Origin: Aurantiacibacter xanthus
Lineage (GTDB): Bacteria > Pseudomonadota > Alphaproteobacteria > Sphingomonadales > Sphingomonadaceae
Assembly: GCF_003584015.1 (NCBI RefSeq)
Contig: NZ_QXFM01000139.1
Coordinates: forward strand, 72,146-136,145
DNA: 64,000 bases
Direction: 5' to 3'
This document shows positions 37,138 to 46,144 of this stretch, piece after piece. The translations under genes were made by a program, and so were the position numbers. Every line of letters starts with the position of its first letter. Positions within the stretch are counted from its first letter, which is position 1. The notes beneath the pieces were generated by a model. It saw only the letters and a list, made by a program, of their open reading frames with translations. It ran no database searches and was not told the DNA's origin.

Positions 37138-37836
37138 ATGAGCGACACCGAGAGCCGCCTGGCGGCACTGGAAAAGCGCGTCACCGAACTGGAAGACATG
37201 GCCGCGATCCGCCGCCTGCACTGGGCCTATGGCTACTACATCGATTTCAACCGCCCTGACGAGGTTGCCGAGCTGTTTTCCGAAGATGGCTGCGTGGTGT
37301 TCCTGTCGGGCGAGTATGTCGGGCATGCCGGGGTCAAGCGGCTCTATGGCGACTGGATCGCCGGGCGCTTTACCGGCGGACGGCCCGGTCCGGTCAACGG
37401 CTTGCTGCTCGACCATTTCCAGATGCAGGACATCATCACCGTCGCCCCCGACGGCAAGACCGCGAAGGGCCGCTTCCACGGCATCCTGCTCGGCGGCTGG
37501 CATGACGACTTCCAGGACACCAAGGAAGAGTTCATGCCCCAGCAGTTCATGGAAGCGGGCATCTACGAGAACGACTATGTGAAGGTCGACGGCGTGTGGA
37601 AGATCCAGCGGCTCGACTACATGATGCAGTGGCAGGGCGACTATGAGAACGGCTGGGCGCACACCACCGCGCACCTGCAACCGGCAGCGAAAACCTTCCC
37701 CGAGGATCCGCTCGGCCCCGACCGTCTGCTTCCGCCCGAGCAGCACCGCGAGACCTGGCCTTACCGGCAGGACGTGCCGATGCACTTCGCCCATCCGAAG
37801 TTCGGCATCGCCTTTGCGGACAGCGTGAAAGGCTAG
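37138..37836 (+). CDS. SnoaL-like (NTF2-fold) protein
   Basis: A 232-residue NTF2-fold protein with the SnoaL_4-like opening (VTELEDMAAIRRLHWAYGYYIDFNRPDEVAELFSEDGCV, in parts), WKIQRLDYMMQWQGDY and an extra C-terminal segment of about 60 residues not usual for the fold. Such proteins act as small dehydratases, isomerases or cyclases in catabolic operons. GGGAGAGAG precedes the ATG. It is followed by a terminator and the LigW-like gene. Specific role unknown. Confidence 0.8.
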   Translation: MSDTESRLAALEKRVTELEDMAAIRRLHWAYGYYIDFNRPDEVAELFSEDGCVVFLSGEYVGHAGVKRLYGDWIAGRFTGGRPGPVNGLLLDHFQMQDIITVAPDGKTAKGRFHGILLGGWHDDFQDTKEEFMPQQFMEAGIYENDYVKVDGVWKIQRLDYMMQWQGDYENGWAHTTAHLQPAAKTFPEDPLGPDRLLPPEQHRETWPYRQDVPMHFAHPKFGIAFADSVKG

Positions 37837-37845
37837 CACATCAAG

Positions 37846-37880
37846 GGCCGCTCCTTCACCACGAAGGAGCGGCCTTTCTC
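37846..37880 (+). terminator. Intrinsic terminator-like hairpin
   Basis: GGCCGCTCCTTC (37846-37857) pairs exactly with GAAGGAGCGGCC (37863-37874) around a 5-base loop and is followed by TTTCTC. It separates the SnoaL-like gene from the LigW-like gene. Confidence 0.75.
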
Positions 37881-37899
37881 TTGGGAGAGGCAGCGCTCT

Positions 37900-39042
37900 A
37901 TGACTTCCGGCAAACTCGAAGATGGCAGCGAGAAAGGGCTGAAGGGCCATTTCCGCGAGGATTTCAGCCACCGCGCCCGCACGGGCCTTGCACCACGCGC
38001 GGGCCATGTGCTGCGCGACGCTCCTTATAAGCGGATCGCCTGCGAGGAGGCATGGACCTTCCCCGACCTCGTGAAGGCGCAGGTCGCCTATTGCGAAAGC
38101 GGCGCCGCCCCCGATGACGATTCGCTCAAGATGGCGCGCATGTTCGCCAACATGCCGAGCCTGCAAGAGATGTTGCAGGATCTGGGCGATTTGCGGATCG
38201 CGCATATGGACGAATTGGGGATCGACCGGCAGTTGCTGTTGCTCACCGCGCCCGGCGTGCAGGTGGTGAAGCCGGGCGACGGCACCGCGCTGGCCATACA
38301 GGCCAACGACATCGCCGCCGAAGCCTGCCGCAATCACCCCACCCGCTTTTCGGCCTGCGCCGCCTTCGACCCGCGCGATGTGGCGGGCAGCGTGAAGGAA
38401 CTGGAACGCGCCGCCAAGTTGGGCCTCAACGGGGCGGTGCTCAACTCGCACTGGCAGGGCCACTATCTCGACGAGCCGGAGTTCTGGCCGATCCTCGAAG
38501 CGCTCGAGGCCAACGGTCTGGCGCTGTATATCCACCCCACCGCACCCTTCAACGGCGCGCATTACGAGAAGCGCGGATTCTTCGGCGCACTAGGCGGTTT
38601 CCCGCACGATGTCTGGTTGCACACGATGGGGCTCATCATGTCGGGTGCCTTCGACCGCTTCCCCAGGCTGCGACTGGTGATCGGGCACATGGGCGAGTGC
38701 ATGCCCTTGCATCTCTATCGGTTCGACTGGATGCAGGGCAACGCCGACGGCCGCGCCCGCCCCGCCCTGTTCGGCGATGGCGAGATCCGGCGGCTCAAGC
38801 ACCCGGCCAGCTACTATTTCAGGACCAATATCTGGATCACCACCAGCGGCGTTGGCTGGGAGCCGGCGATCAGGTTCTGTCAGGAGGTGCTGGGGCCCGA
38901 GCGCGTGCTCTATGCGATGGATTACCCCTATCAGCAGAGCTACGACGAGGTCGCCGTCTACGACCGCATGGCGATCAGCGACAAGGACAAGAAGCTGCTG
39001 ATGGAAGACAACGCCCGCACGGTGTTTCGCATCAGGGGATGA
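37900..39042 (+). CDS. Amidohydrolase-2 decarboxylase, similar to 5-carboxyvanillate decarboxylase (LigW-like)
   Basis: A 380-residue amidohydrolase-fold protein. It has the IACEEAW start, with Glu in place of the HxH, as in nonoxidative aromatic acid decarboxylases. Further matches are LTAPGVQVVK, VLNSHWQGHYLDEPEFWPI, LYIHPTAPF, LVIGHMGECMPLHLYRFDWM, WITTSGVGWEPAIRFCQEVLG and VLYAMDYPYQ, the order seen in LigW and gamma-resorcylate decarboxylase. A roughly 40-residue N-terminal extension is unusual. The expected reaction is removal of a ring carboxyl group, for example from 5-carboxyvanillate; exact substrate is inferred only from family. Confidence 0.82.
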   Translation: MTSGKLEDGSEKGLKGHFREDFSHRARTGLAPRAGHVLRDAPYKRIACEEAWTFPDLVKAQVAYCESGAAPDDDSLKMARMFANMPSLQEMLQDLGDLRIAHMDELGIDRQLLLLTAPGVQVVKPGDGTALAIQANDIAAEACRNHPTRFSACAAFDPRDVAGSVKELERAAKLGLNGAVLNSHWQGHYLDEPEFWPILEALEANGLALYIHPTAPFNGAHYEKRGFFGALGGFPHDVWLHTMGLIMSGAFDRFPRLRLVIGHMGECMPLHLYRFDWMQGNADGRARPALFGDGEIRRLKHPASYYFRTNIWITTSGVGWEPAIRFCQEVLGPERVLYAMDYPYQQSYDEVAVYDRMAISDKDKKLLMEDNARTVFRIRG

Positions 39043-39069
39043 CCGCCGCCGGGCGCTCGGGCCCCGCGG

Positions 39070-39372
39070 TCACCGCCCGAAGCGCTGGAGCTTGTCGACC
39101 GCTATCGGGTGGATATGGCCGAAGAAGCCGATCTGCGCGCTGTTGCCGCTGATCGCGATCACGCGGCCATTGATCGAGAGCTGATCGCCGATGGTGAGCT
39201 TGCAGAAGTCGGTGTCGCGATCCCACCCGGCCGCGTCGGCGGCATCGAAGCGCGCCTCGCAGCCCTGGCTGGTCAGCCCGGTGATCGACACGGGGAACTG
39301 CCGATCCGCCATCGCACAATGCCCGGCCAAGGGGGCTCTCACAGCAAGGTAATCGGTCACCATCGACATCAT
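39070..39372 (-). CDS. Small PilZ-like domain protein
   Basis: A 100-residue single-domain protein: FPVSITGLTSQGCEARFD resembles the PilZ DxSxxG strand, and QLSINGRVIAISGNSAQIGFFGHIHP the following barrel strands. The N-terminal RxxxR c-di-GMP motif of PilZ is not evident, so it may be a degenerate or non-binding member. No signal peptide. It is convergent with the LigW-like gene. Confidence 0.6.
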   Translation of the reverse strand: MMSMVTDYLAVRAPLAGHCAMADRQFPVSITGLTSQGCEARFDAADAAGWDRDTDFCKLTIGDQLSINGRVIAISGNSAQIGFFGHIHPIAVDKLQRFGR

Positions 39373-39632
39373 AGCACGCTCTTGCTCTTGCAGACTGTCT
39401 GGCTAGGCATAAGTCGCGAAAGCTTAAGCCCCTGTGTGGAAGCCATTAAGCAATCCGCAAGGTTCGCCGCGCCACGGGGGCAGCCCGATGTGGCCAATCC
39501 GCCACAGGACAGAGTCAATTTGACTTTATCGTTACCTCAGGAAATTACTATTGGCTGCAAGAGCGTCTAGGGGCCGCGGCAACGGAATTGCGCTCACACG
39601 CGATAGCCGTGCAACCCCTAGGAGAGAATGTC

Positions 39633-41951
39633 TTGGCTCATACCCTTACCCGTTCGCTCGCGCTGTTTCTTTCGGCCGGCACTTCGCTCGGCACCATGGC
39701 GATCGCCACTCCGGCCTTCGCGCAGGACGAAGAGGCACGCTCGACGCGGACGACCACCGAAATCGTCGTGACCGCCCAGTTCCGCGAACAGCGCCTGCAG
39801 GATACCCCGCTGGCCATCACCGCGGTTGATGCCGAACTGCTCGAATCGCGCAACCAGGACGATATCGCCCAGATCGCCGCGCAGGCTCCCAGCGTCACCC
39901 TCCAGCCGATGGGCGGTGCCTACGGCAACTCGCTCGGCGCCTCGATCCGCGGCGTCGGCCAGTTCGACTTCAACCCCGCCTACGAACCGGGCGTGGGCAT
40001 GTATATCGACGACGTCTATTACGGCTCGCTGACCGGCGCCAACTTCGACCTGCTCGACCTTGAGCGGGTGGAAGTGCTGCGCGGCCCGCAGGGCACACTC
40101 ACCGGGCGCAACTCGATCGGCGGCGCGATCAAGCTGTTCAGCCAGAAGCCCAACGCCACCCCCTCGGGCTATGCCGAGGCAAGCTATGGCTCGCGCAACC
40201 GCCTCGAAGCGCGCGCAGGTGCGAACTTCCCGCTGACCGACACCCTGTTCGCCCGCTTCTCGGCGGTGCACAAGCAGCAGGACGGCTACGTCGACATGAT
40301 CGACTACGGCTGCGCCAACCCCGGCAACCCGGAAGGCATCCTGCCGACCTACACCACCGGCGCAGACTGCGTCGTCGACAAGCTTGGGGAGACCAACTAC
40401 TCGGGCGCCCGCGCCGCGCTGCGCTATGCCGGCACCGCCGTCGATGTGCAGGTGATCGCCGACTATCAGTATTCGAACCGCGCCAGCGCTGCCGAAGTGC
40501 CGATCATCGCCCAAGGCGACGCCTCCAACTTCCTGTGCGGCCCCACCTGCACCTATGCCAGCTGGTATCTCCCCGCGGCGGGTGCGGCAGGCAACTGGAC
40601 CCAGGGCCATCGCAACGAGTTCGAAGGCTGGGGCGTGTCGGGCCACATCGACTATGACGTGAGCGACAAGATCCAGATCCAGTCGATCACCGCCTATCGC
40701 GAATACAACAACAAGTGGGGCTCGGACGACGACTTCACCCCGACCCTGACCCGTGCTGCGGGCGGCTACAACGATCTCGACTTCTGGTTCTTCAGCCAGG
40801 AACTGCGCGTGAACGCCGAGCTGGGCGAGAACGCCGACCTCACCGTGGGCGGCTACTACTCGGATCAGCGCAGCACCTACTTCACGATTCAGGATATCCG
40901 CTATCTCGGCCCCAACCCGCTGCAGTTCCGCGGCAACGATCCGGTCAATGCCGACACCAAGGCGGTGTTCGGCACCCTGATCGTCAAGCCGACCGACGCG
41001 CTGACGCTGACCGGCGGCCTGCGCTACACCGAAGAGCACAAGGACTACACCTTCGTGCGCAAGCGGCTTGACGGCACCACCGGCCCGGTCGGCTCGGGCG
41101 TCGAGAACCTCGACGGCCTGACCTCGGTTTACGACGGCGACCGTGTCGACTGGCGGCTGTCGGCCGACTATCGCTTCAGCGATCAGGTGCTGGCCTATGT
41201 CACCGTGGGCACGGGCTTCAAGGGCGGCGGCGTCACCGCGCGTCCGTTCCTGCCCGAGCACGCGATCAAGGGCAGCTTCAACCCCGAGACCGTCACCTCC
41301 TACGAGTTCGGCCTCAAGACCGACCTGCTCGACCGTCGCCTGCGCCTGAACCTGGCAACGTTCTACAACGAGTATGCCGACATCCAGCTCGGCCTGTCGG
41401 ACTGCTCGGACTACGGTGGCGGCCCCTGTGCGGTGATCGCCAACGCTGGCGACGGCAAGATCTGGGGCGCGGAAGCCGAGCTGTTCGCAGAACCCGTCGA
41501 CGGCCTGACCATCGACGCTTCGGCCAGCCTGCTCGATTCGGAATACAGCTCGATTTCCAGCGCGGTCGGCAACAGCGTTACGCTTGCCGATCCGATCGTC
41601 ACGCCGGAGTTCCAGGCCAGCTTCGGCATCCAGTACCGCGCCGATCTGGGCTCGTCCGGCTCGATCACCCCGCGCTTCGATGTCGCCCATCGCGGCAAGC
41701 GTTTCGTGGGCCATCGCCTCGACGGGATCGACACCGACTTGCAGTACCTCGATGGCTTCACACTCGGCAGCGCCCGTCTGACCTGGCGCAACCAGCCGGA
41801 AGACGTGGCGATCTCGCTCGAGATCACCAACCTGTTCGACGAGTACTACCACCCGAGCCGGTTCGACGCGGTCTATGGCTTCGCCGGCACCGCCTATGCT
41901 CAGGTGGGTGCGCCGCGCGAATGGCGTGTGTCGGTCAAGAAGACCTTCTAA
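39633..41951 (+). CDS. TonB-dependent receptor (first of a tandem pair)
   Basis: A 772-residue outer-membrane receptor. The signal peptide ends ATPAFAQ; the TonB-box region is TEIVVTAQFREQRLQDTPLAIT; the plug contains SIRGVGQFDFNPAYEPGVGMYIDD (in parts) and VEVLRGPQGTLTGRNSIGGAIKLFS; the barrel ends in VSVKKTF with terminal Phe. The start is taken as TTG at 39633 because AGGAGAG lies six bases upstream; an ATG 15 codons earlier has no such site and would spoil the signal peptide. It closely resembles the next receptor. It is a likely importer of an aromatic compound, inferred from its neighbours. Confidence 0.93.
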   Translation: MAHTLTRSLALFLSAGTSLGTMAIATPAFAQDEEARSTRTTTEIVVTAQFREQRLQDTPLAITAVDAELLESRNQDDIAQIAAQAPSVTLQPMGGAYGNSLGASIRGVGQFDFNPAYEPGVGMYIDDVYYGSLTGANFDLLDLERVEVLRGPQGTLTGRNSIGGAIKLFSQKPNATPSGYAEASYGSRNRLEARAGANFPLTDTLFARFSAVHKQQDGYVDMIDYGCANPGNPEGILPTYTTGADCVVDKLGETNYSGARAALRYAGTAVDVQVIADYQYSNRASAAEVPIIAQGDASNFLCGPTCTYASWYLPAAGAAGNWTQGHRNEFEGWGVSGHIDYDVSDKIQIQSITAYREYNNKWGSDDDFTPTLTRAAGGYNDLDFWFFSQELRVNAELGENADLTVGGYYSDQRSTYFTIQDIRYLGPNPLQFRGNDPVNADTKAVFGTLIVKPTDALTLTGGLRYTEEHKDYTFVRKRLDGTTGPVGSGVENLDGLTSVYDGDRVDWRLSADYRFSDQVLAYVTVGTGFKGGGVTARPFLPEHAIKGSFNPETVTSYEFGLKTDLLDRRLRLNLATFYNEYADIQLGLSDCSDYGGGPCAVIANAGDGKIWGAEAELFAEPVDGLTIDASASLLDSEYSSISSAVGNSVTLADPIVTPEFQASFGIQYRADLGSSGSITPRFDVAHRGKRFVGHRLDGIDTDLQYLDGFTLGSARLTWRNQPEDVAISLEITNLFDEYYHPSRFDAVYGFAGTAYAQVGAPREWRVSVKKTF

Positions 41952-41986
41952 GCCCGACTTAGAGCTTTTCCGACCTTATCATTTTG

Positions 41987-42020
41987 GGGGCGGCCTTCCG
42001 GATGGAGGGCCGCCCCTTTT
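41987..42020 (+). terminator. Intrinsic terminator after the first tandem TonB receptor
   Basis: GGGGCGGCC (41987-41995) pairs with GGCCGCCCC (42008-42016) and is followed by TTTTCTTT. Confidence 0.85.
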
Positions 42021-42099
42021 CTTTGCCCGCAACGCGGAGCGGAACGCCCACCGCGGGCCAATTCGCACGACAAAGAAATTAGTTACCTGACAAAATCAA

Positions 42100-42123
42100 T
42101 TATGCTATACAGGATTAGCATAA
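42100..42123. promoter_or_regulatory. Perfect dyad upstream of the second tandem TonB receptor
   Basis: TTATGCTA (42100-42107) and TAGCATAA (42116-42123) are exact inverted arms around 8 bases, in an AT-rich patch of the 327-base gap 41952-42278. An operator is likely; no other gene or site is evident in that gap besides the terminator at 41987. Confidence 0.5.
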
Positions 42124-42278
42124 CGACACATAATCGATGGTGGCTGCCGTTCCGCTGTGCGGCAGCCAGGAGCCCATCGCAGCGGGATGCAATGAGGCTG
42201 GCAATCCGCAGTACAACAAGCGGAAAGCCAGGATGGACGGGCCGCCCAAACGGCTCGTGTTATGGGAGGAGATATCTG

Positions 42279-44798
42279 ATGAACTCGCGTTTCAGAGCGC
42301 TTGCCTATGGCATGCCGCTGCTTGCACTTGGCGTTGCCCTGCCCGCTCACGCACAGGAGAGCGAGAGCGACAGTGCCCGCGCCAACAACGTCATCATCGT
42401 GACCGCGCAGTTCCGCGAACAGGCGCTTCAGGATACACCGCTGGCGATCACCGCCGTCACCGCCGATCAGCTCGAAGCCAAGAGCCAGACCGATCTTGCC
42501 ACCATCGCCGATTCCGCGCCGAACGTGCAGATCCGCCCGGCAGCTGGCGCCTTCGGCCCATCGGTCTCGGCCTCGATCCGCGGGATCGGCCAGAACGACT
42601 TCAATCCTGCCTACGAACCGGGCGTCGGCATCTATATCGACGATGTCTACTACCCCTCGCTGACCGGCGCGATCTTCGACACGCTCGATCTTGACCGGGT
42701 GGAAATCCTGCGCGGGCCGCAGGGTACGCTGTCGGGCCGCAATTCGATCGGCGGCGCGGTGAAGATGTACTCGAAGTTGCCGACCGGCGAGACCTCGGGC
42801 TTCGTCGAGGCGGGTTACGGCATCCGCAACAAGATCACCCTGCGCGCGGGAGCCGAGTTCCCGCTCACCGACACGCTGTTTGCCCGCATCTCGGGCGTTT
42901 CCAAGCAACAGGACGGCTATGTCGACCAGCTCGACTTCGGGTGCGTCTACCCCGCCGGTGGCGGCGCCACCTTCATCAATGCCGATGGCAATGTGGAACA
43001 GATCAACCCCGCCGGCGGCGAAGCCCGCGTCATCAACAGCGACGACTGTCTGGTCGATAAGCTCGGCGGCGTCGGCTATCAGGCCGCGCGTGGCATCCTG
43101 CGCTGGGAGCCGAGCGACACCTTCGATTTCACCATCATCGCCGACTACACCAACGAAGATCGTACCGGCACCGGGCAGGTGCTGCTGCAAACCAAGCGCA
43201 ACACCAATCCGAACATCCTTACCCCCGGCGGCCTGCCGATGGACGACCGCTTCATCTGCGGCCCCTATTGCAACTTCCAGGTCGAGGGCAACGCTTACGG
43301 CGGCCCGTTCGTGGCCACCATTCCGGGCGATCGCTTCGGCGCGGGCGGAACGATCATGCAGGCGACATCTGGCTCCAACCGCACGACCTATCGCGGGTGG
43401 GGCGTCTCTGGCCAGGGCAACTGGGACATCACCGAACAGCTCCAGCTCGTGTCGATCACCGGCTACCGCGAGTTCGACACCTACTTCACCGCCGATGGCG
43501 ACATTACCCCGGCGCGCACCGGCTATGGCATCAACAACCTGTCGAACTGGAGCTTCAGTCAGGAACTGCGGGTGAACATCCAGCCGGTCGAAAGCGTCTT
43601 CCTGACGCTGGGGGGCTACTATTTCGAGCAGTCGTCGGTCTACGATTCGGTGCAGGATCTGCGTTACTCGGCGCCCTATCCGCTGCAATTCCGCCAGCCC
43701 GACACGATCGACGCCGATGCCAGAGCCGTGTTCGCCAACCTTGCCTGGGAGATCACGCCCGGCCTGAACTTCAACGGCGGCGTGCGCTACACCGAGGAAA
43801 CCAAGGATCAGACCTATTTCCGCTACAACTTCGACGGCACGATCAACCGCTTCCTCGATCCGTTCGGCGCTTGCTACGGCGCGGGCTACAGCGGAGCCGA
43901 CACCGCCGATTGCGACAACGATAACGACGTTACCGAAACCGTCGCCGCGCTGACCGGGCAGACCGCCAGCTATTCGGGCAATCAGGTCGATTATCGCGTG
44001 GCGCTCGACTATCGTATCAGCGAAGCGCTGATGGTCTATGGCTCGGTTTCGACCGGCTTCAAGGGGGGCGGATCGAACCCGCGCCCGTTCAACGCCTTCC
44101 AGCTGCTGGCGTTCGGCCCGGAAACGCTGACCGCCTACGAACTCGGCTTCAAGTCGGACTTCCTCGACCGCCGCGTGCGCCTCAACGTCTCGGCGTTCCT
44201 GAACAAGTATTCGGACATCCAGTCAGGCACCAGCCCCTGCCCGCTGCCCGCCGGGGTGCCCGATGTCTATGCCACGCCGTCAGGCTGCCGCGTGAACCTT
44301 GGCAGCGCGGACATCAAGGGCATCGAGGTCGAGCTGTTCGCCGAGCCGGTCGACGACTGGACGATCGACGCCTCGGCCAGCCACATCGATTTCCAGTACA
44401 CTGAGGTCAACCCGGCCACCGGTGCCCGTCTCGACGATCCGGGCACGGGCATGCCGCCCTGGAAGGCCTCGATCGGCACGCAATATCGCGCCGACCTCGG
44501 CGCCGCCGGTTCGCTGACCCCGCGCATCGACGTGCAATATCAGGACGAAACCTTCGCCGGGTTCGACGGCACGGGCGCCAACCGCCTCGTCCAGACCCTG
44601 CCCAGCTTCACGACGGCCAATGCCCGCCTGACCTGGCGCAACGCGGGCGAGGATCTGGCCATCGCGCTCGAAGTGACCAACCTCACCGACGAGTACTACT
44701 TCTACTCGGCCTTCGATCAGCGCAACAACAACGGCGGTCGCCTCGGCACCCCGGCGCGCCCGCGCGAATGGGCGCTGACAGTGAAGAAGGACTTCTAG
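42279..44798 (+). CDS. TonB-dependent receptor (second of a tandem pair)
   Basis: An 839-residue outer-membrane receptor. Signal peptide (MNSRFRALAYGMPLLALGVA..., ending AHAQ), TonB-box region VIIVTAQFREQALQDTPLAIT, plug with SIRGIGQNDFNPAYEPGVGIYIDD (in parts) and VEILRGPQGTLSGRNSIGGAVKMYS, and a barrel ending LTVKKDF. GGGAGGAG upstream sets the ATG at 42279. It shares long identical stretches with the receptor at 39633 and has longer extracellular loops (for example around residues 225-310), so the pair looks like a duplication with loop divergence. Confidence 0.94.
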   Translation: MNSRFRALAYGMPLLALGVALPAHAQESESDSARANNVIIVTAQFREQALQDTPLAITAVTADQLEAKSQTDLATIADSAPNVQIRPAAGAFGPSVSASIRGIGQNDFNPAYEPGVGIYIDDVYYPSLTGAIFDTLDLDRVEILRGPQGTLSGRNSIGGAVKMYSKLPTGETSGFVEAGYGIRNKITLRAGAEFPLTDTLFARISGVSKQQDGYVDQLDFGCVYPAGGGATFINADGNVEQINPAGGEARVINSDDCLVDKLGGVGYQAARGILRWEPSDTFDFTIIADYTNEDRTGTGQVLLQTKRNTNPNILTPGGLPMDDRFICGPYCNFQVEGNAYGGPFVATIPGDRFGAGGTIMQATSGSNRTTYRGWGVSGQGNWDITEQLQLVSITGYREFDTYFTADGDITPARTGYGINNLSNWSFSQELRVNIQPVESVFLTLGGYYFEQSSVYDSVQDLRYSAPYPLQFRQPDTIDADARAVFANLAWEITPGLNFNGGVRYTEETKDQTYFRYNFDGTINRFLDPFGACYGAGYSGADTADCDNDNDVTETVAALTGQTASYSGNQVDYRVALDYRISEALMVYGSVSTGFKGGGSNPRPFNAFQLLAFGPETLTAYELGFKSDFLDRRVRLNVSAFLNKYSDIQSGTSPCPLPAGVPDVYATPSGCRVNLGSADIKGIEVELFAEPVDDWTIDASASHIDFQYTEVNPATGARLDDPGTGMPPWKASIGTQYRADLGAAGSLTPRIDVQYQDETFAGFDGTGANRLVQTLPSFTTANARLTWRNAGEDLAIALEVTNLTDEYYFYSAFDQRNNNGGRLGTPARPREWALTVKKDF

Positions 44799-44845
44799 GT
44801 CTGCGATCTCCGGTGCCGGGCCTTGGGGGAGGCCCGGCGCAACAC

Positions 44846-44885
44846 AAAGGGGGCGGCTTCCGCTGTCAGGAAGCCGCCCCCTTTT
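44846..44885. terminator. Bidirectional intrinsic terminator
   Basis: AAAGGGGGCGGCTTCC (44846-44861) pairs with GGAAGCCGCCCCCTTT (44869-44884) with A and T tracts on both sides. It lies between the convergent TonB receptor and MetE-like genes. Confidence 0.9.
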
Positions 44886-44914
44886 CTTGTCTCAGCGCTG
44901 GCTGAGGGTGAGAC

Positions 44915-46033
44915 TTAGCCCCACACTTCCTTCGCCACCTCGATGCACAGCGCGATCTTGTCGGCCTGCTGCTGGGTCGAGATGTCGTTGCCGTGCACGG
45001 TGCTGGCAAAGCCGCACTGCGGGCTCAGCGCAAGCTGGTCGAGCGAGGCATACTTCGTCGCCTCGTCGATGCGGCGCTTGATGTCGTCCTTCGTTTCGAG
45101 ATCGCCCAGCTTGGTGGTGACGAGGCCGAGCACCACGGTCTTGCCCTTGGGCAGGAACCGCAGGGGGGCGAAGTCGCCCGAGCGCGGGTCGTCGTATTCG
45201 AGGAAGAAGGCGTCGATATCGAGTTCGTTGAACATGATCTCGGCCACCGGCTCGTAGCCACCCTCTGCCGCCCACGAGCTGCGGAAGTTGCCGCGGCACA
45301 GGTGAATGGCGCGCAGCATGTCGGCAGGGGCCGAGGCAAAGCTGTCGTTGATCAGCTTGGCATACTGGCGCGTGGTGGCATCGGGATCGAGCCCGCGCTT
45401 GGCCGCATCGGCGCGCTGTTCGTCGTCGCACAGATAGGCAAGGTTGGTGTCGTCCATCTGGATGTAACGGCACCCGGCCGCCGCCAGCGAATCGACCTCG
45501 GCCCGGTAGGCAGCGGCGACATCGGCATAGAACTCTTCCATCTCGGGATAGACGTCCTCGGGAATGCCTGCACGCCCGGCGCGGAAGTGCAGCATGGTGG
45601 GCGAGGGAATCGCCACCTTGGGCACCGCGCCCGGCGCCGAAACCTGGCTGGCGAGGAACTGATAGTCCGCGAGCTGGATCGGTGCCTGATGCGCGATCTT
45701 GCCCGTCACCACCATCACCGGCGGGGCGAAGGAAACGTCCTTGCCGGCATCGTTCTTGAACGCCTTCTTGAGGCCGCCGCGCTCTTCCACGCCTGCCAGC
45801 TTCAAGAGGAAGTCGGTGTGGAAGAAATAGCGCCGGAACTCGCCGTCGGTGATGGCCTTGAGGCCGAGGCCCTCCTGCCATTTGACGAGATCGGCAATGG
45901 CGGCATCCTCCACCTTGCGCAGTTCTTCGTAGGAGATGTTCTCGGCAGCACGATGCTCGCGCGCCTCGATCACCGATTGCGGACGCAGGAAGGAGCCGAC
46001 GTGGTCGGCACGCAGGGGCAATTGACTGGTCAT
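44915..46033 (-). CDS. MetE-like methyltransferase (cobalamin-independent methionine synthase II family)
   Basis: A 372-residue protein equal to the C-terminal catalytic barrel of MetE without the N-terminal domain. It opens LRADHVGSFLRP, carries EFRRYFFHTDFL, a substrate segment YIQMDDTNLAYLCDDE and zinc-site candidates IHLCRGN (His and Cys) and SPQCGFAS (Cys). MetE moves a methyl group from 5-methyl-tetrahydrofolate to homocysteine. Here a LigM-type demethylase, which makes 5-methyl-tetrahydrofolate, is encoded about 11 kb away, so a role as methyl outlet is plausible but not shown. AGGA upstream sets the start at 46033. Confidence 0.85.
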   Translation of the reverse strand: MTSQLPLRADHVGSFLRPQSVIEAREHRAAENISYEELRKVEDAAIADLVKWQEGLGLKAITDGEFRRYFFHTDFLLKLAGVEERGGLKKAFKNDAGKDVSFAPPVMVVTGKIAHQAPIQLADYQFLASQVSAPGAVPKVAIPSPTMLHFRAGRAGIPEDVYPEMEEFYADVAAAYRAEVDSLAAAGCRYIQMDDTNLAYLCDDEQRADAAKRGLDPDATTRQYAKLINDSFASAPADMLRAIHLCRGNFRSSWAAEGGYEPVAEIMFNELDIDAFFLEYDDPRSGDFAPLRFLPKGKTVVLGLVTTKLGDLETKDDIKRRIDEATKYASLDQLALSPQCGFASTVHGNDISTQQQADKIALCIEVAKEVWG

Positions 46034-46144
46034 GTGTGTGGTCCTGTCTTGGCTATATGCGAATGATGCAAAGCCAGGGTCATAACGCGGGCTCGCGCTC
46101 GACTGACCGGCGACTGATGCCGCGTTGCGAGGGATTGCGCAAGC

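Noticed and set aside
37138..37836. Ring-hydroxylating dioxygenase small subunit instead of SnoaL-like protein
   Set aside because: The fold is shared, but there is no large Rieske subunit, ferredoxin or reductase gene nearby.
39618..41852. A 744-codon open frame on the minus strand
   Set aside because: It lies wholly antisense to the first tandem TonB receptor, whose plug and barrel motifs are unmistakable.
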